A stretch of DNA of 64,000 nt from Bacillus sp. FJAT-52991 (lineage in GTDB: Bacteria > Bacillota > Bacilli > Bacillales > Domibacillaceae), in assembly GCF_037201805.1 (NCBI RefSeq), contig NZ_CP147404.1, forward strand, positions 2,504,001 through 2,568,000, written 5' to 3'. Every line of letters starts with the position of its first letter. Position 1 is the first letter of the stretch. A program made the translations under genes and the position numbers. This document shows, one piece after another, positions 31,361 to 40,607 of the stretch. The notes below the pieces were generated by a model, which did not search any database, was not told where the DNA came from, and saw only the letters and a list, made by a program, of their open reading frames with translations.

Positions 31361-32050
31361 TTATAAATAGCCTTTTTCCTTTAAGCTTACGTATTTTTTA
31401 TCACCAATGATTAAATGGTCTAATACTTCCACCCCAAGTAATTTTCCGCATTCAACTAACCGCTTCGTCACTTCCACATCTTCCCTACTTGGTGCAGGGT
31501 CGCCGGACGGATGGTTATGAATGCAGATAACGGAAGCAGCGGAACGGCGAAACGCTTCTTTAAATACTTCGCGCGGATGCACGATCGAAGCATTGAGGCT
31601 TCCAATGAACAATGTTTGTTTATGAAGGACTTGATTTTTCGTGTTGAGGTACAGGCAAACGAAATGCTCTTGTGATAAAAAGCGCATTTCTTCCATCACA
31701 TAATTAGCCCCATCCTCAGGAGAACGAATGACATAACGATCTTCAAATTTCAAGTGACTAATGCGACGGCCAAGTTCAAGCGCCGACATAATCTGTACAG
31801 CCTTTGCTTGGCCGATTCCTTTAATCGATGTAATTTCTTCAAGTGAGGCATTCTTTAACATTCGCAATCCTTCAAATGTTTGCAGCACTCGATTAGATAA
31901 TTGCAGAACAGATTCCTGTTTCGTTCCTGTTCGTAAAATAATCGCGAGCAGCTCATGGTTGGAAAGGCTTTTTGGACCGTTGATAATCATTCGTTCTCTC
32001 GGGCGGTCTTCTAAAGGTACATCTTTGATCATAAACATATCGTTTGACAT
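31361..32050 (-). CDS. radC: RadC (JAB/MPN domain) protein
   Basis: A 229-residue protein with N-terminal helix-hairpin-helix (EITSIKGIGQAKAVQI) and a C-terminal JAB1/MPN metal-binding domain with HNHPSGDPAPSREDVEVT. The family was once linked to DNA repair; its activity is unproven. It lies between maf and mreB as in B. subtilis. Confidence 0.95.
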   Translation of the reverse strand: MSNDMFMIKDVPLEDRPRERMIINGPKSLSNHELLAIILRTGTKQESVLQLSNRVLQTFEGLRMLKNASLEEITSIKGIGQAKAVQIMSALELGRRISHLKFEDRYVIRSPEDGANYVMEEMRFLSQEHFVCLYLNTKNQVLHKQTLFIGSLNASIVHPREVFKEAFRRSAASVICIHNHPSGDPAPSREDVEVTKRLVECGKLLGVEVLDHLIIGDKKYVSLKEKGYL

Positions 32051-32068
32051 ACGTTTTCTCTCCTTTGA

Positions 32069-32665
32069 TCACGTTTGAGAAGGAGAGGAAAGGGTAGACC
32101 CTTGTAGGTCAAGCCGTTGAAGTTGTCTATACAAAGAAGCCACTGGCAAACCGACAACAGAGAAGTAGTCACCGTCAATTTTTTTCACAAATACGGCGCC
32201 TCTCCCTTGAATGCCGTATGCTCCCGCCTTATCAAACGGTTCACCACTGTTAAGATAAGTGTCCACTTCCTCATCTGACAGCTCCCAAAATGTGACGTTT
32301 GTTTTTTCATAAAAGGCGTGCTGTTTCTTTTCTTTTACGATGGCAACTCCGGTATAAACGGAGTGCTCTCGACCAGAAAGCTTACTTAACATCCTCTTCG
32401 CATCACTTCGGTCTTTAGGTTTACCTAATATTTCTCCATCGAGAACAACGATTGTATCCGCGCCTATAACAACATCTTTTTCATGGTGCTTCGCTACAGC
32501 GCAAGCTTTACGGGAGGCTAATTGCATGACGGTTTCTTCAGAGGACATTGGGTGGGAGATCGTTTCATCTACGTCACTGACAATGACAGTAAAGGGTAGA
32601 CCGATTTGTTGGAGAAGTTCTTTTCTGCGGGGAGAACTAGAAGCTAAAATAATATTCGACAACAT
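32069..32665 (-). CDS. maf: Maf-type nucleotide pyrophosphatase
   Basis: Maf hydrolyses non-canonical or pyrimidine nucleoside triphosphates and has been linked to septation. The 198-residue protein begins ILASSSPRRKELLQQIGL, has the catalytic GADTIVVLDGEILGKP and ends with VGLPVASLYRQLQ. It is 19 bp upstream of radC in the same transcript. Confidence 0.96.
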   Translation of the reverse strand: MLSNIILASSSPRRKELLQQIGLPFTVIVSDVDETISHPMSSEETVMQLASRKACAVAKHHEKDVVIGADTIVVLDGEILGKPKDRSDAKRMLSKLSGREHSVYTGVAIVKEKKQHAFYEKTNVTFWELSDEEVDTYLNSGEPFDKAGAYGIQGRGAVFVKKIDGDYFSVVGLPVASLYRQLQRLDLQGSTLSSPSQT

Positions 32666-32774
32666 CCATCACCTATCTTTCAAGAATTAAGGGAAATACC
32701 GTATTCATTTTATCAAAATTGGAGAGTGACCTCAAACTTTTCCATCGTAAACATAAAGCAACCTATTTCTTCAA

Positions 32775-32825
32775 TAAAAAAAGGCTCGGCTACTTCTCTA
32801 CTTTATCTTCGAGAAGCAACCGAGC
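32775..32825 (-). terminator. Terminator after spoIIB
   Basis: GCTCGGTTGCTTCTC pairs with GAGAAGTAGCCGAGC (two mispairs or wobbles) and a run of seven T follows on the minus strand. Confidence 0.9.
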
Positions 32826-32838
32826 ACTCATTTATCTA

Positions 32839-33759
32839 TTAATAAGCCACTAAAAAAGCCAAAAGCTTCTCCTGCGCAGCTTGAGCGGCCTGCGGCTGAT
32901 CACTTTTAGCTTGGTTGACAGCATCTAATAATAACCGCTGCAGTGAGGCGATTTTTTCCTTTTTTCTTCCTTCTCTGGCTTGTAGCTCTTTTTCAACCTG
33001 AATCAGCTTGGGCGTATCGATCGGAAGACCAATGAGTGTTTTCGCACTTTCTTCCGCCACTATCGAAAAAGCATTCGCAAATGTTTCTTCTCCTGTTGCT
33101 TTTGTCGAAGAGGGAATATTTATCGTTTTTGCATACACATCGGCTACATTCGCTCGATATGTTTCTCCTAGTTCTTTAGCCGTTGTTAGTTGAGCGGATA
33201 CCCCTAATACAAGAATAAATTGTTCATCCTTGCGAACAATCCCCGCTTTAAGTCCCTCTTCCTTGACACGTTTCATGGCCTTCTCAGCCGCAGCCTTTGT
33301 GGAAAAAACACCGCCCTGCACGATCGATGCCTCTATCGGGGGAAGAAGACTAGAAGTAGCGGGGGCAGCTGGGGCTACAGACTCTTGTTTCTTTTTTGGC
33401 TCTTTCAACATTGCTTGTGGAGGCGCTTCTTCTTTTTGTGTCACAATTTTGACCATCGTATAACCAAATAATAAGCCAATTAATATGGCACTAATAATAA
33501 TGAATAAGAGCTTGCCTATTACTCTTTTCCGAGCGTGTTGTTGATTGAGAGACGCCTTTAGGCTCACAGCTTCTTCCTTCTTCTCCGCTTCATCTGGAAA
33601 GACCCATTGAAATTCTTCTTCTTTCTTAGACTCAGTGGCAGCTGCACTTTCTCGCCCTCCTTTTTGCCAATCTTGCACAAGGAGCTCTTTCTTTTGTTGA
33701 TCTCCTTCTCTTTTACTTGAAATTGTCAAAAACAACTGCTGCTTTTTTGGTTTGTCCAC
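32839..33759 (-). CDS. spoIIB: Stage II sporulation protein B (SPOR domain)
   Basis: SpoIIB assists septal peptidoglycan thinning during engulfment. The 306-residue protein has a charged cytosolic N-terminus, one membrane helix (KLLFIIISAILIGLLFGYTM, around residues 83-102) and an extracellular SPOR-type fold (IVQGGVFSTKAAAEKAMKRV). A Gln/Ala-rich helical tail ends it. The start is GTG 33759 after GGGGGGAT. The order maf-spoIIB-comC-folC matches B. subtilis. Sequence is weakly conserved, so position carries part of the call. Confidence 0.85.
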   Translation of the reverse strand: MDKPKKQQLFLTISSKREGDQQKKELLVQDWQKGGRESAAATESKKEEEFQWVFPDEAEKKEEAVSLKASLNQQHARKRVIGKLLFIIISAILIGLLFGYTMVKIVTQKEEAPPQAMLKEPKKKQESVAPAAPATSSLLPPIEASIVQGGVFSTKAAAEKAMKRVKEEGLKAGIVRKDEQFILVLGVSAQLTTAKELGETYRANVADVYAKTINIPSSTKATGEETFANAFSIVAEESAKTLIGLPIDTPKLIQVEKELQAREGRKKEKIASLQRLLLDAVNQAKSDQPQAAQAAQEKLLAFLVAY

Positions 33760-33888
33760 TTGGGATATCCCCCCTTGCCTCTTTAAGTTCCTTCCATGCT
33801 ATCATAGCGGAACAAAAAAAGAACAAGACTTTTGTCGTCCTGTTCGGGAAAGTTTTCGGCAAAAACAGTCGTATTTTTTGGGCAGATG

Positions 33889-34635
33889 TTAAGTGACAAG
33901 CGATTGATACCAATTCAGAATTCGATCTTCTGAAAACAGAACAATGAGTGCCGAGGCCGCTATGAATGGACCGAATGGAAATGGCTGTTGACGTTTGATG
34001 ACTCCGAAGCATAAACCGATCAATCCGCCGATCGCCCCTAAACAAGTAGACAGCATGAAAGTTAGCAACACGCCTTCTGTTCCAAAAACAAACCCTATAA
34101 CAGCAAATAGCTTAATATCTCCTCCGCCCATCCCACCTTTAGTGATGACCGCGATTAGAAATAGAAGACAAAAGCCTACAGCCGCACCAAGAAACGAGTC
34201 CCACCACGGCTCCAAAGGAAATAAATATCGTTCAATCACAAATAGCCCACTGAAAAACAATAACACTTTATCAGGAATGACCATATAAAGCACATCAGAA
34301 ATCGTAATAATGATAAGAAGGGAAATCAAAGTAATCGACAGCAGCCATTCCAACCCGATACCAAACTGAATATATGCATAGGTAAATAAACTAGCAGTGA
34401 TAAGTTCCACTACAATATAAATAGGTGAAATGCGCGTCCGACAATTCATGCATCGCCCTTTTTGTTTCACATAAGATAAAATGGGGATTAACTCAATAGC
34501 TGTCAATTGATGGTGACAACAAGAACAAGCGCTTCTTGAAAACGTGAAGGACCTTTGAATAGGAACCCTACAACCAACCACATTAAAAAAAGAGCCGAAA
34601 ACTAAACCGTAGAGAAAGACTAAAAAACTAATCAA
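33889..34635 (-). CDS. comC: Type IV prepilin peptidase ComC
   Basis: ComC processes competence pseudopilins. The 248-residue polytopic protein has an N-terminal zinc-type Cys pair set (CSCCHHQ and CMNC) in the methylase-like domain and the two catalytic aspartates in ITISDVLYMVIPDKV and GGGDIKLFAVIG. Its presence implies a DNA uptake pilus elsewhere in the genome. Confidence 0.93.
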   Translation of the reverse strand: MISFLVFLYGLVFGSFFNVVGCRVPIQRSFTFSRSACSCCHHQLTAIELIPILSYVKQKGRCMNCRTRISPIYIVVELITASLFTYAYIQFGIGLEWLLSITLISLLIIITISDVLYMVIPDKVLLFFSGLFVIERYLFPLEPWWDSFLGAAVGFCLLFLIAVITKGGMGGGDIKLFAVIGFVFGTEGVLLTFMLSTCLGAIGGLIGLCFGVIKRQQPFPFGPFIAASALIVLFSEDRILNWYQSLVT

Positions 34636-34712
34636 TTATAGAACCCTCTACCTTTCAAGTAATCGTTTATGCCTTTTATCTTAACAGCTATTTGTAAATC
34701 CAAAATAAATTT

Positions 34713-36011
34713 CTAGTAAAATTTAGTAAATAATCTTTTTACTTCTGAAATGAAGTAAAGTGATCCTGTTACAACAAATAGTTGATCTCCTTCCGCACTC
34801 CCTTGAAACTCCTTGATATATTCATCCCAATCCGCTCTCCACATTGTTTGCTCATTCAACAATGGCTCAAACTCTTCATAGCCTGCTGCTCTTGGAAAAT
34901 CAAACGTGGTACAAATAACGGAATCGGCTGCTTGATGAAGTAAGGAAACCATTTCATCTAGTTTTTTATCTTTGAGCCCAGCAAAGAGAGCCGTAATGCG
35001 ACGTTGTGGGTAACGTATTTTTAACGAGTTCACTAAAGCAGTCATACCTTCTGGATTATGAGCACCATCAAGTAGGATAACTGGACGATGACACACTTGT
35101 TCCATTCTTCCTGGCCAATAAGCGGCTTCCACTCCCTCTCGTATGTGTGATTCTTCAATTAAAAATGAATGGAAGGTTTTCAAATAAAGCGTCGCCATGA
35201 TGGCTATAGCGGCATTATCCGTTTGGTGTAGTCCATTTAAACCCGTATGAAGATGTTCCATATTGGCAAATACGGATTGAAAATGAAAAGCTTCCCCTGT
35301 CGAAAGCGACTGCTGCCATGAGCTTTGAAACTGCTCTCCCATTTGATAAACGGTCGATTGCATCTCGTTCGCTCGCTTGAAAATCACTTCTTTTGCTTCC
35401 CTTTGTTTCACACCGCTAATGATCGCGACGCCATTTTTGATAATACCTGCTTTTTCAAAGGCGATCTCTTCTGGCGTATTTCCTAAAAACTGCATATGAT
35501 CCATACCAATCGTTGTAATAATAGAGAGAAGCGGGTGGATCACATTTGTTGAATCCAGTCGTCCGCCTAACCCCACTTCAAACAGAACAAGATCAACAGG
35601 ATGGACATACGCAAAATAATACAAAGCCATCGCCGTAATCACTTCAAACTCACTCGGTCCCCCAAGCTCTGTCTGCTCTAGCTCTTCTGCTAGTGGCTTA
35701 ATCACATTGACGAGCTGCGTAATTTCTTCATCAGCAATCGGTTTCCCATTAATACTAATTCGTTCATTGAATTGCTCAATATAAGGTGAAGTAAACGTAC
35801 CTGTTTCATAACCAGCTGCTTGCAAGATCGAACGCATATAAGTAACGGTTGACCCCTTCCCGTTGGTTCCACCAATATGTACTGTTTTCAGTCGTCGTTC
35901 CGGATGATCCATTCTCTCCATTAACCATTCCATTCGCAATAGCCCTGGTTTAATTCCTACTTGCAGACGACTGTGAATCCAATCTAATGCGTCTTGATTA
36001 TTGTGAATCAT
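34713..36011 (-). CDS. folC: Folylpolyglutamate synthase / dihydrofolate synthase
   Basis: FolC adds glutamate to folates. The 432-residue protein has the P-loop HIGGTNGKGSTVTYMRSIL, LFEVGLGGRLDSTNV, and the C-terminal ligase motif ILLDGAHNPEGM. The ATG at 36011 is preceded by AAGGAGG; the open frame to 36062 is not coding. A long hairpin lies between valS and this start. Confidence 0.95.
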   Translation of the reverse strand: MIHNNQDALDWIHSRLQVGIKPGLLRMEWLMERMDHPERRLKTVHIGGTNGKGSTVTYMRSILQAAGYETGTFTSPYIEQFNERISINGKPIADEEITQLVNVIKPLAEELEQTELGGPSEFEVITAMALYYFAYVHPVDLVLFEVGLGGRLDSTNVIHPLLSIITTIGMDHMQFLGNTPEEIAFEKAGIIKNGVAIISGVKQREAKEVIFKRANEMQSTVYQMGEQFQSSWQQSLSTGEAFHFQSVFANMEHLHTGLNGLHQTDNAAIAIMATLYLKTFHSFLIEESHIREGVEAAYWPGRMEQVCHRPVILLDGAHNPEGMTALVNSLKIRYPQRRITALFAGLKDKKLDEMVSLLHQAADSVICTTFDFPRAAGYEEFEPLLNEQTMWRADWDEYIKEFQGSAEGDQLFVVTGSLYFISEVKRLFTKFY

Positions 36012-36038
36012 AGAAAATCCTCCTTCTTTATAAAAACA

Positions 36039-36125
36039 AAGGGAGCTGACCCCGAAAAACAATATCTAACTAGAAAGTGTGGTATCCCCTCTCTAATTAG
36101 ATATTTGTATGGGAGCCAGCTCCCT
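36039..36125 (-). repeat. Long valS-folC intercistronic hairpin
   Basis: An 87-bp imperfect palindrome. The outer arms AAGGGAGCTGGCTCC and GGGGTCAGCTCCCTT, and the inner arms AATATCTAATTAGA and TCTAGTTAGATATT, pair fully on the minus strand because every imperfection is a G-U pair there. A short T-rich tract (TTTGTTTTT) follows. It probably acts as an intercistronic terminator or processing signal. Confidence 0.75.
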
Positions 36126-36154
36126 TATGAGAGAGCCTCTAAGAGCAACCGCCC

Positions 36155-38797
36155 TTACTGTTTCAATTCTTTCATACGCGCTTCTACTGCCGCACGTTTT
36201 TCAAGATAGTCTTGTTCTTTCGCACGCTCTTCATCGACTACTTTTTGTGGGGCCTTGCTGATAAAGCGTTCATTACCTAATTTCTTCTGAACACGCTCCA
36301 CTTCGCTGTTCCATTTATCCCACTCTTTTTGCAGGCGGGCAATTTCTTCTTCAATGTTAATTAAGCCTTCAAGAGGTAAAATTAGTTCTGCTCCAGTTAC
36401 AACAGCTGTCATTGCTTTATCCGGGGCAATCGCATCCACTGAAATCGTCAGTTCTTCCGGATTACAGAAGCGCTCTACATACGCACGGTTGTATTCAAGC
36501 ACTGACAGAACCGCTTCATCTTTCGCTTTGATCGTTAACTTAACTTGCTTGCTCATTGGCGTATTCACTTCTGCGCGGATGTTACGAACCGAACGAATAA
36601 TGTCAACGAGTAATTTCATATCGCTAGCCGCTTTTTCATCCGATAATTCCGGGCGTACTTCCGGCCATTTCGCTGTCACAATCGTTTCCCCACTGTGCGG
36701 AAGGTTTTGCCAAATTTCCTCGGTAATAAACGGCATAAATGGATGTAAAAGGCGCATCGTGTTATCAAGGACATACGCAAGAATCGAACGAGTCGTTTTC
36801 TTCGCTGCTTCATCTTCTCCATACAATGGCAGCTTCGCCATTTCAATATACCAATCACAGAAGTCATCCCAAATAAAGTTGTATAATACACGACCGACTT
36901 CACCGAACTCATAACGATCAGCCAGTTTCGTCACTGTTTCGATGGTTTCATTCAATCTTGTTAAAATCCATTTATCGGCAACTGACATCTCACCACTTAA
37001 ATCGATTTCTTCATATGTTAATCCATCCATATTCATTAAAGCAAAACGGGAAGCATTCCAAATTTTATTGGCAAAGTTCCAAATGGATTCTACTTTTTCA
37101 ACAGAGAAGCGAAGATCTTGACCCGGAGAGCTTCCTGTTGATAAGAAGTAGCGCAAGGAATCCGCTCCGTACTTATCGATAACTTCCATCGGATCGACAC
37201 CGTTTCCTAATGACTTACTCATTTTACGGCCTTCTGAATCACGAACAAGCCCATGAATCAATACATCTTTAAACGGACGCTCACCTGTAAATTCTAACCC
37301 TTGGAAAATCATTCGAGATACCCAGAAGAAAATGATGTCATAGCCAGTGACTAATGCACCTGTTGGATAGTAGCGTTTAAAGTCCGCTGCTTCTGTATCT
37401 GGCCAGCCCATTGTAGAAAATGGCCATAAAGCAGAGCTAAACCATGTATCAAGCACATCAGTATCTTGCTCCCAATTTTCGATATCTGCTGGTGCTTCGT
37501 GACCGACAAACACTTCACCTGTCTCTTTATGATACCAAGCAGGAATGCGATGTCCCCACCAAAGCTGACGCGAAATACACCAATCGCGAATATTTTCCAT
37601 CCAATGAAGGTATGTTTTCTCAAAACGATCAGGTACGAAGTGAACTTTCTCTTCCTTCGCTTGCAGAGCAATCGCTTCGTCCGCTAATGGCTGCATTTTC
37701 ACAAACCATTGTGTAGATAAATATGGTTCCACAACCGCGCCGCTTCGCTCAGAATGACCAACGGAATGCATATGCTCTTCAATTTTGAACAGCACCCCTT
37801 GCTCTTGCAGATCTTTCACAATTTGTTTGCGGCAGTCGAAACGATCCATTCCTTTATATTGGCCAGCAAGATCATTCATTGTTCCATCTTCATTCATCAC
37901 AAGCACGCGCTCTAAGTTATGACGGTTACCGATTTCAAAGTCGTTCGGGTCATGAGCTGGCGTAATTTTCACCGCACCGGAACCAAATTCCATATCGACA
38001 TAGTCATCACCCACGATTGGGATTTCACGACCAACGATTGGCAAGATGACGGTTTTACCGATTAAATGCTTGTAACGCTCATCTTCTGGATGAACTGCTA
38101 CTGCTGTATCCCCAAGCATTGTTTCTGGACGAGTCGTTGCAATTTCGATATGTCCGCTGCCGTCAGCAAGCGGGTATTTCATATGATAGAAAGCTCCTTG
38201 AACATCTTTATAGATGACTTCAATATCAGAAAGAGCTGTTTTCGTTGCCGGGTCCCAGTTAATGATATACTCACCGCGGTAAATCAATCCTTTGTTGTAC
38301 AAAGAAACAAACACTTCACGAACCGCTTTTGACAGCCCTTCATCTAATGTGAAACGTTCACGGCTATAATCAAGACCAAGGCCAAGCTTTGACCATTGCT
38401 CACGAATAAAGCCTGCATAGTCCTCTTTCCATTTCCACGCTTCTTCTAAAAATTTCTCACGACCAAGATCGTAGCGTGATTTTCCTTCTTCACGAAGCTT
38501 CTGTTCCACTTTTGCTTGTGTGGCAATCCCTGCATGATCCATTCCTGGCAACCATAACACATCATAACCTTGCATCCGTTTCATACGCGTTAAAATATCT
38601 TGTAACGTTGTATCCCATGCATGCCCAAGATGCAGCTTTCCAGTTACGTTTGGTGGTGGAATAACAATCGTATAAGGTTCCTTCGTTTGATCATCTTTCG
38701 CTTCAAAAAATTTTCCATTGATCCACCAGTCATAGCGACCTTGTTCGATTGCCTGCGGATCATACTTTGTTGGCATCGTTAATTCATTGTTCTCCAT
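36155..38797 (-). CDS. valS: Valyl-tRNA synthetase
   Basis: A class I synthetase of 880 residues that charges tRNA-Val. The HIGH motif is [14 protein letters not shown] (around residues 50-60), the CP1 editing domain includes [23 protein letters not shown] is in [14 protein letters not shown], and the C-terminal coiled coil ([20 protein letters not shown]) matches ValS. A T-box leader upstream controls it. The next gene is folC, past the long hairpin. Confidence 0.98.
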   Translation of the reverse strand: MENNELTMPTKYDPQAIEQGRYDWWINGKFFEAKDDQTKEPYTIVIPPPNVTGKLHLGHAWDTTLQDILTRMKRMQGYDVLWLPGMDHAGIATQAKVEQKLREEGKSRYDLGREKFLEEAWKWKEDYAGFIREQWSKLGLGLDYSRERFTLDEGLSKAVREVFVSLYNKGLIYRGEYIINWDPATKTALSDIEVIYKDVQGAFYHMKYPLADGSGHIEIATTRPETMLGDTAVAVHPEDERYKHLIGKTVILPIVGREIPIVGDDYVDMEFGSGAVKITPAHDPNDFEIGNRHNLERVLVMNEDGTMNDLAGQYKGMDRFDCRKQIVKDLQEQGVLFKIEEHMHSVGHSERSGAVVEPYLSTQWFVKMQPLADEAIALQAKEEKVHFVPDRFEKTYLHWMENIRDWCISRQLWWGHRIPAWYHKETGEVFVGHEAPADIENWEQDTDVLDTWFSSALWPFSTMGWPDTEAADFKRYYPTGALVTGYDIIFFWVSRMIFQGLEFTGERPFKDVLIHGLVRDSEGRKMSKSLGNGVDPMEVIDKYGADSLRYFLSTGSSPGQDLRFSVEKVESIWNFANKIWNASRFALMNMDGLTYEEIDLSGEMSVADKWILTRLNETIETVTKLADRYEFGEVGRVLYNFIWDDFCDWYIEMAKLPLYGEDEAAKKTTRSILAYVLDNTMRLLHPFMPFITEEIWQNLPHSGETIVTAKWPEVRPELSDEKAASDMKLLVDIIRSVRNIRAEVNTPMSKQVKLTIKAKDEAVLSVLEYNRAYVERFCNPEELTISVDAIAPDKAMTAVVTGAELILPLEGLINIEEEIARLQKEWDKWNSEVERVQKKLGNERFISKAPQKVVDEERAKEQDYLEKRAAVEARMKELKQ

Positions 38798-38837
38798 TCC
38801 ATGTTCCTCCTTTAGTTACAGCCTGCTTTTTGACCAC

Positions 38838-39090
38838 AAAAAAACCCCTATCGCCAAAAGGACGAAGGAGTTGTTCGCGGTGCCACCTTTTTTCACGAAT
38901 GGCTTTTGCAGGCACATTCGGCTCTCAATCCAGTAACGGCTGGTAACCGGCTTCTGCTACTTACGTTCACAGAAACAGCTCGCGGGTGACTTTCCAATGG
39001 CGCTTGTCGGAAAATTTTTCAGCCATGAATTTTCCTCTCTGTAAGACTTGCCGTTCATCGTACTCTTCCCGGTCTTTGCTTTTTATTATT
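38838..39090 (-). promoter_or_regulatory. T-box leader of valS with GUC specifier
   Basis: The 250-nt leader carries the T-box core AAGGTGGCACCGCGAAC (38889-38873). A terminator with a T-run (38870-38838) competes with the antiterminator. Stem I marks AAGAGTACG and CAGAGAGG are near the 5' end. On the 3' side of Stem I the triplet GTC at 38990-38988, followed by A, fits a valine specifier. Uncharged tRNA-Val would stabilise the antiterminator and turn valS on. Confidence 0.9.
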
Positions 39091-39096
39091 ATTCAT

Positions 39097-39126
39097 ATAT
39101 TATCGAAAAATAGGTATTTTCGTCAA
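39097..39126 (-). promoter_or_regulatory. Sigma-A promoter of the valS leader
   Basis: TTGACG (39126-39121) and TAATAT (39102-39097) with an 18-bp spacer, start near 39090. Confidence 0.75.
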
Positions 39127-39282
39127 TCATTATTGCCCGAATTTTTAATGTTTACTCACGTTTTTTCACTTTTTTCATATACTAATAATAAGGCTATGTT
39201 AAAGTGAATGAGTCAAAAACAGTCGGAATCACTATCATTGTTTAACAAAGCCAATCATACAAGGAAGAAGTAGGTGGTAATG

Positions 39283-39474
39283 ATGAGAAGAAGATACAAT
39301 CCGTATACCCTTCCACCTTGGCTACGGCAATGTCGAGCCATCTGTTCACAACTAGCGATCCCCTTCTGCCTTTTCCAAGGAATCAGAACTCTTTTTTTTC
39401 CTACCACTTTTGATGTTATTCTACTCGCAGTTTTCATTTTACTTGCTGTTGCTCTTTACCTTGAATGGATCTAG
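39283..39474 (+). CDS. Small putative membrane protein of unknown function
   Basis: A 63-residue frame in the valS-ysxE gap on the opposite strand to its neighbours. It has a positively charged N-terminus (MRRRYNPYTLPPWLRQCRA), one amphipathic stretch with FCLFQGIRTLFFPTTFD, and a C-terminal membrane helix (VILLAVFILLAVALYLEW). TAGGTGG lies just upstream of adjacent ATGs at 39280 and 39283. The composition looks like a real small membrane protein, and I think similar ones exist in other Bacillaceae, but I cannot confirm this without a search. Convergent with ysxE. Confidence 0.55.
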   Translation: MRRRYNPYTLPPWLRQCRAICSQLAIPFCLFQGIRTLFFPTTFDVILLAVFILLAVALYLEWI

Positions 39475-39525
39475 CATGTATTCCATCATAAATAGGGCTG
39501 TCTCCATCGAACAGAGTTATTCCCC

Positions 39526-40527
39526 TTACGACGACAGTCCCCCATTATTTTTTGAATCCAGATGGACAAGAAAATATTCACTATTTTTCAGTTGCCAATA
39601 TTGCCGTTGCAGTTTTTGAGTGAATTGACGCTCACTATATTTTCTCGCACGAGTAAAGTAAGCGGAAATGGTTTGATACATTGCTCCTGGATAGGCTAGA
39701 TAGCTCTGAAATAATAGCTTTTCTTCTTTCTTTAAAGGGAAATGCTCCATGTAATAAGCAAACTGATCAATTTCGGCATCTGCTTTTTTTGGAAAAGTGG
39801 TGAGAGAATCGGCGAAGTACGGAACGAGATCATGAATGGGTGTTGATGGCCGGGATTGCTCTAAATTAATAAAATAGCCCATACCATGACGATCTAAAAT
39901 AAAATGGTCTAACGACAAATTCCCGTGTACTTGAACCGTTCTGACCTTTTTATGCTCCTTCGTTTCCTCTATCCACTCTTTCAACTTTTCCTTTGCGTAA
40001 AAATACGCCATCGTAATGTCATGATAATATAAGCCATACTGGAGACTAAATGGTGACATATAGGTCTCTTTTTCAGCTAAAGTGATATATTGCTCCAATT
40101 GTTCTTCTTGCCGTTCCCATGTTTGTTTCATTTGTTCATAATGTTCTAGTCTTTCCTGTGGATTCACGTCTATTTCTTTCGAAGACAGCAAATGAAGCCT
40201 AGCAGTTTCTCTGAGCATTTGCTTATCTTTTAAGAGCGTGTCTCGATCATTGCTTCCTTCGACCCATGGCATTAAATAATAAATATGATGGCCTTCGAGA
40301 ATGCCGTGTCTACCGTCTAATGCTGGATATACAGGCACAAAATGATGATAACCTGATTGATACAATCTTTGCATGCTATGAAGAAAATACATACCGCGAG
40401 TAGCTGGTATTCTTTTTAATGCAAAATTTCCTTTGTCGGTATAGAGTTTTTGAATGCGACCGAATGATTCCACATATTTCGGCTGTAAATCATAATTTTT
40501 CCACACTTCTGAAAAGGGCTGTTCCAC
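39526..40527 (-). CDS. ysxE: YsxE, CotS-like spore coat-associated kinase-fold protein
   Basis: A protein of about 333 residues of the CotS/YutH/YsxE group, which has the aminoglycoside phosphotransferase fold. The Brenner-like motif reads VQVHGNLSLDHFIL and the expected DxD segment reads YFINLEQSRPS, so the catalytic Asp residues look replaced (N for D in HGN; NLEQ for DxD). This suggests a pseudokinase. The frame opens at 40569 inside a palindrome, but GGGTGA before GTG 40527 is a more plausible start. It follows spoVID as in B. subtilis. Confidence 0.8.
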   Translation of the reverse strand: MEQPFSEVWKNYDLQPKYVESFGRIQKLYTDKGNFALKRIPATRGMYFLHSMQRLYQSGYHHFVPVYPALDGRHGILEGHHIYYLMPWVEGSNDRDTLLKDKQMLRETARLHLLSSKEIDVNPQERLEHYEQMKQTWERQEEQLEQYITLAEKETYMSPFSLQYGLYYHDITMAYFYAKEKLKEWIEETKEHKKVRTVQVHGNLSLDHFILDRHGMGYFINLEQSRPSTPIHDLVPYFADSLTTFPKKADAEIDQFAYYMEHFPLKKEEKLLFQSYLAYPGAMYQTISAYFTRARKYSERQFTQKLQRQYWQLKNSEYFLVHLDSKNNGGLSS

Positions 40528-40565
40528 ATTCTTCACCCGCTTTGTCAAAAAGTAAGGCTGTCCCA

Positions 40566-40607
40566 CCATGAGACAGCCAGACTATTTATTTCCTGGCTGT
40601 CTCATGG
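40566..40607 (-). repeat. Perfect 15-bp palindrome spanning the spoVID stop
   Basis: CCATGAGACAGCCAG and CTGGCTGTCTCATGG are exact complements around a 12-nt loop. The loop-side sequence contains the spoVID stop codon. It may end or process the spoVID message before ysxE. Confidence 0.85.
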
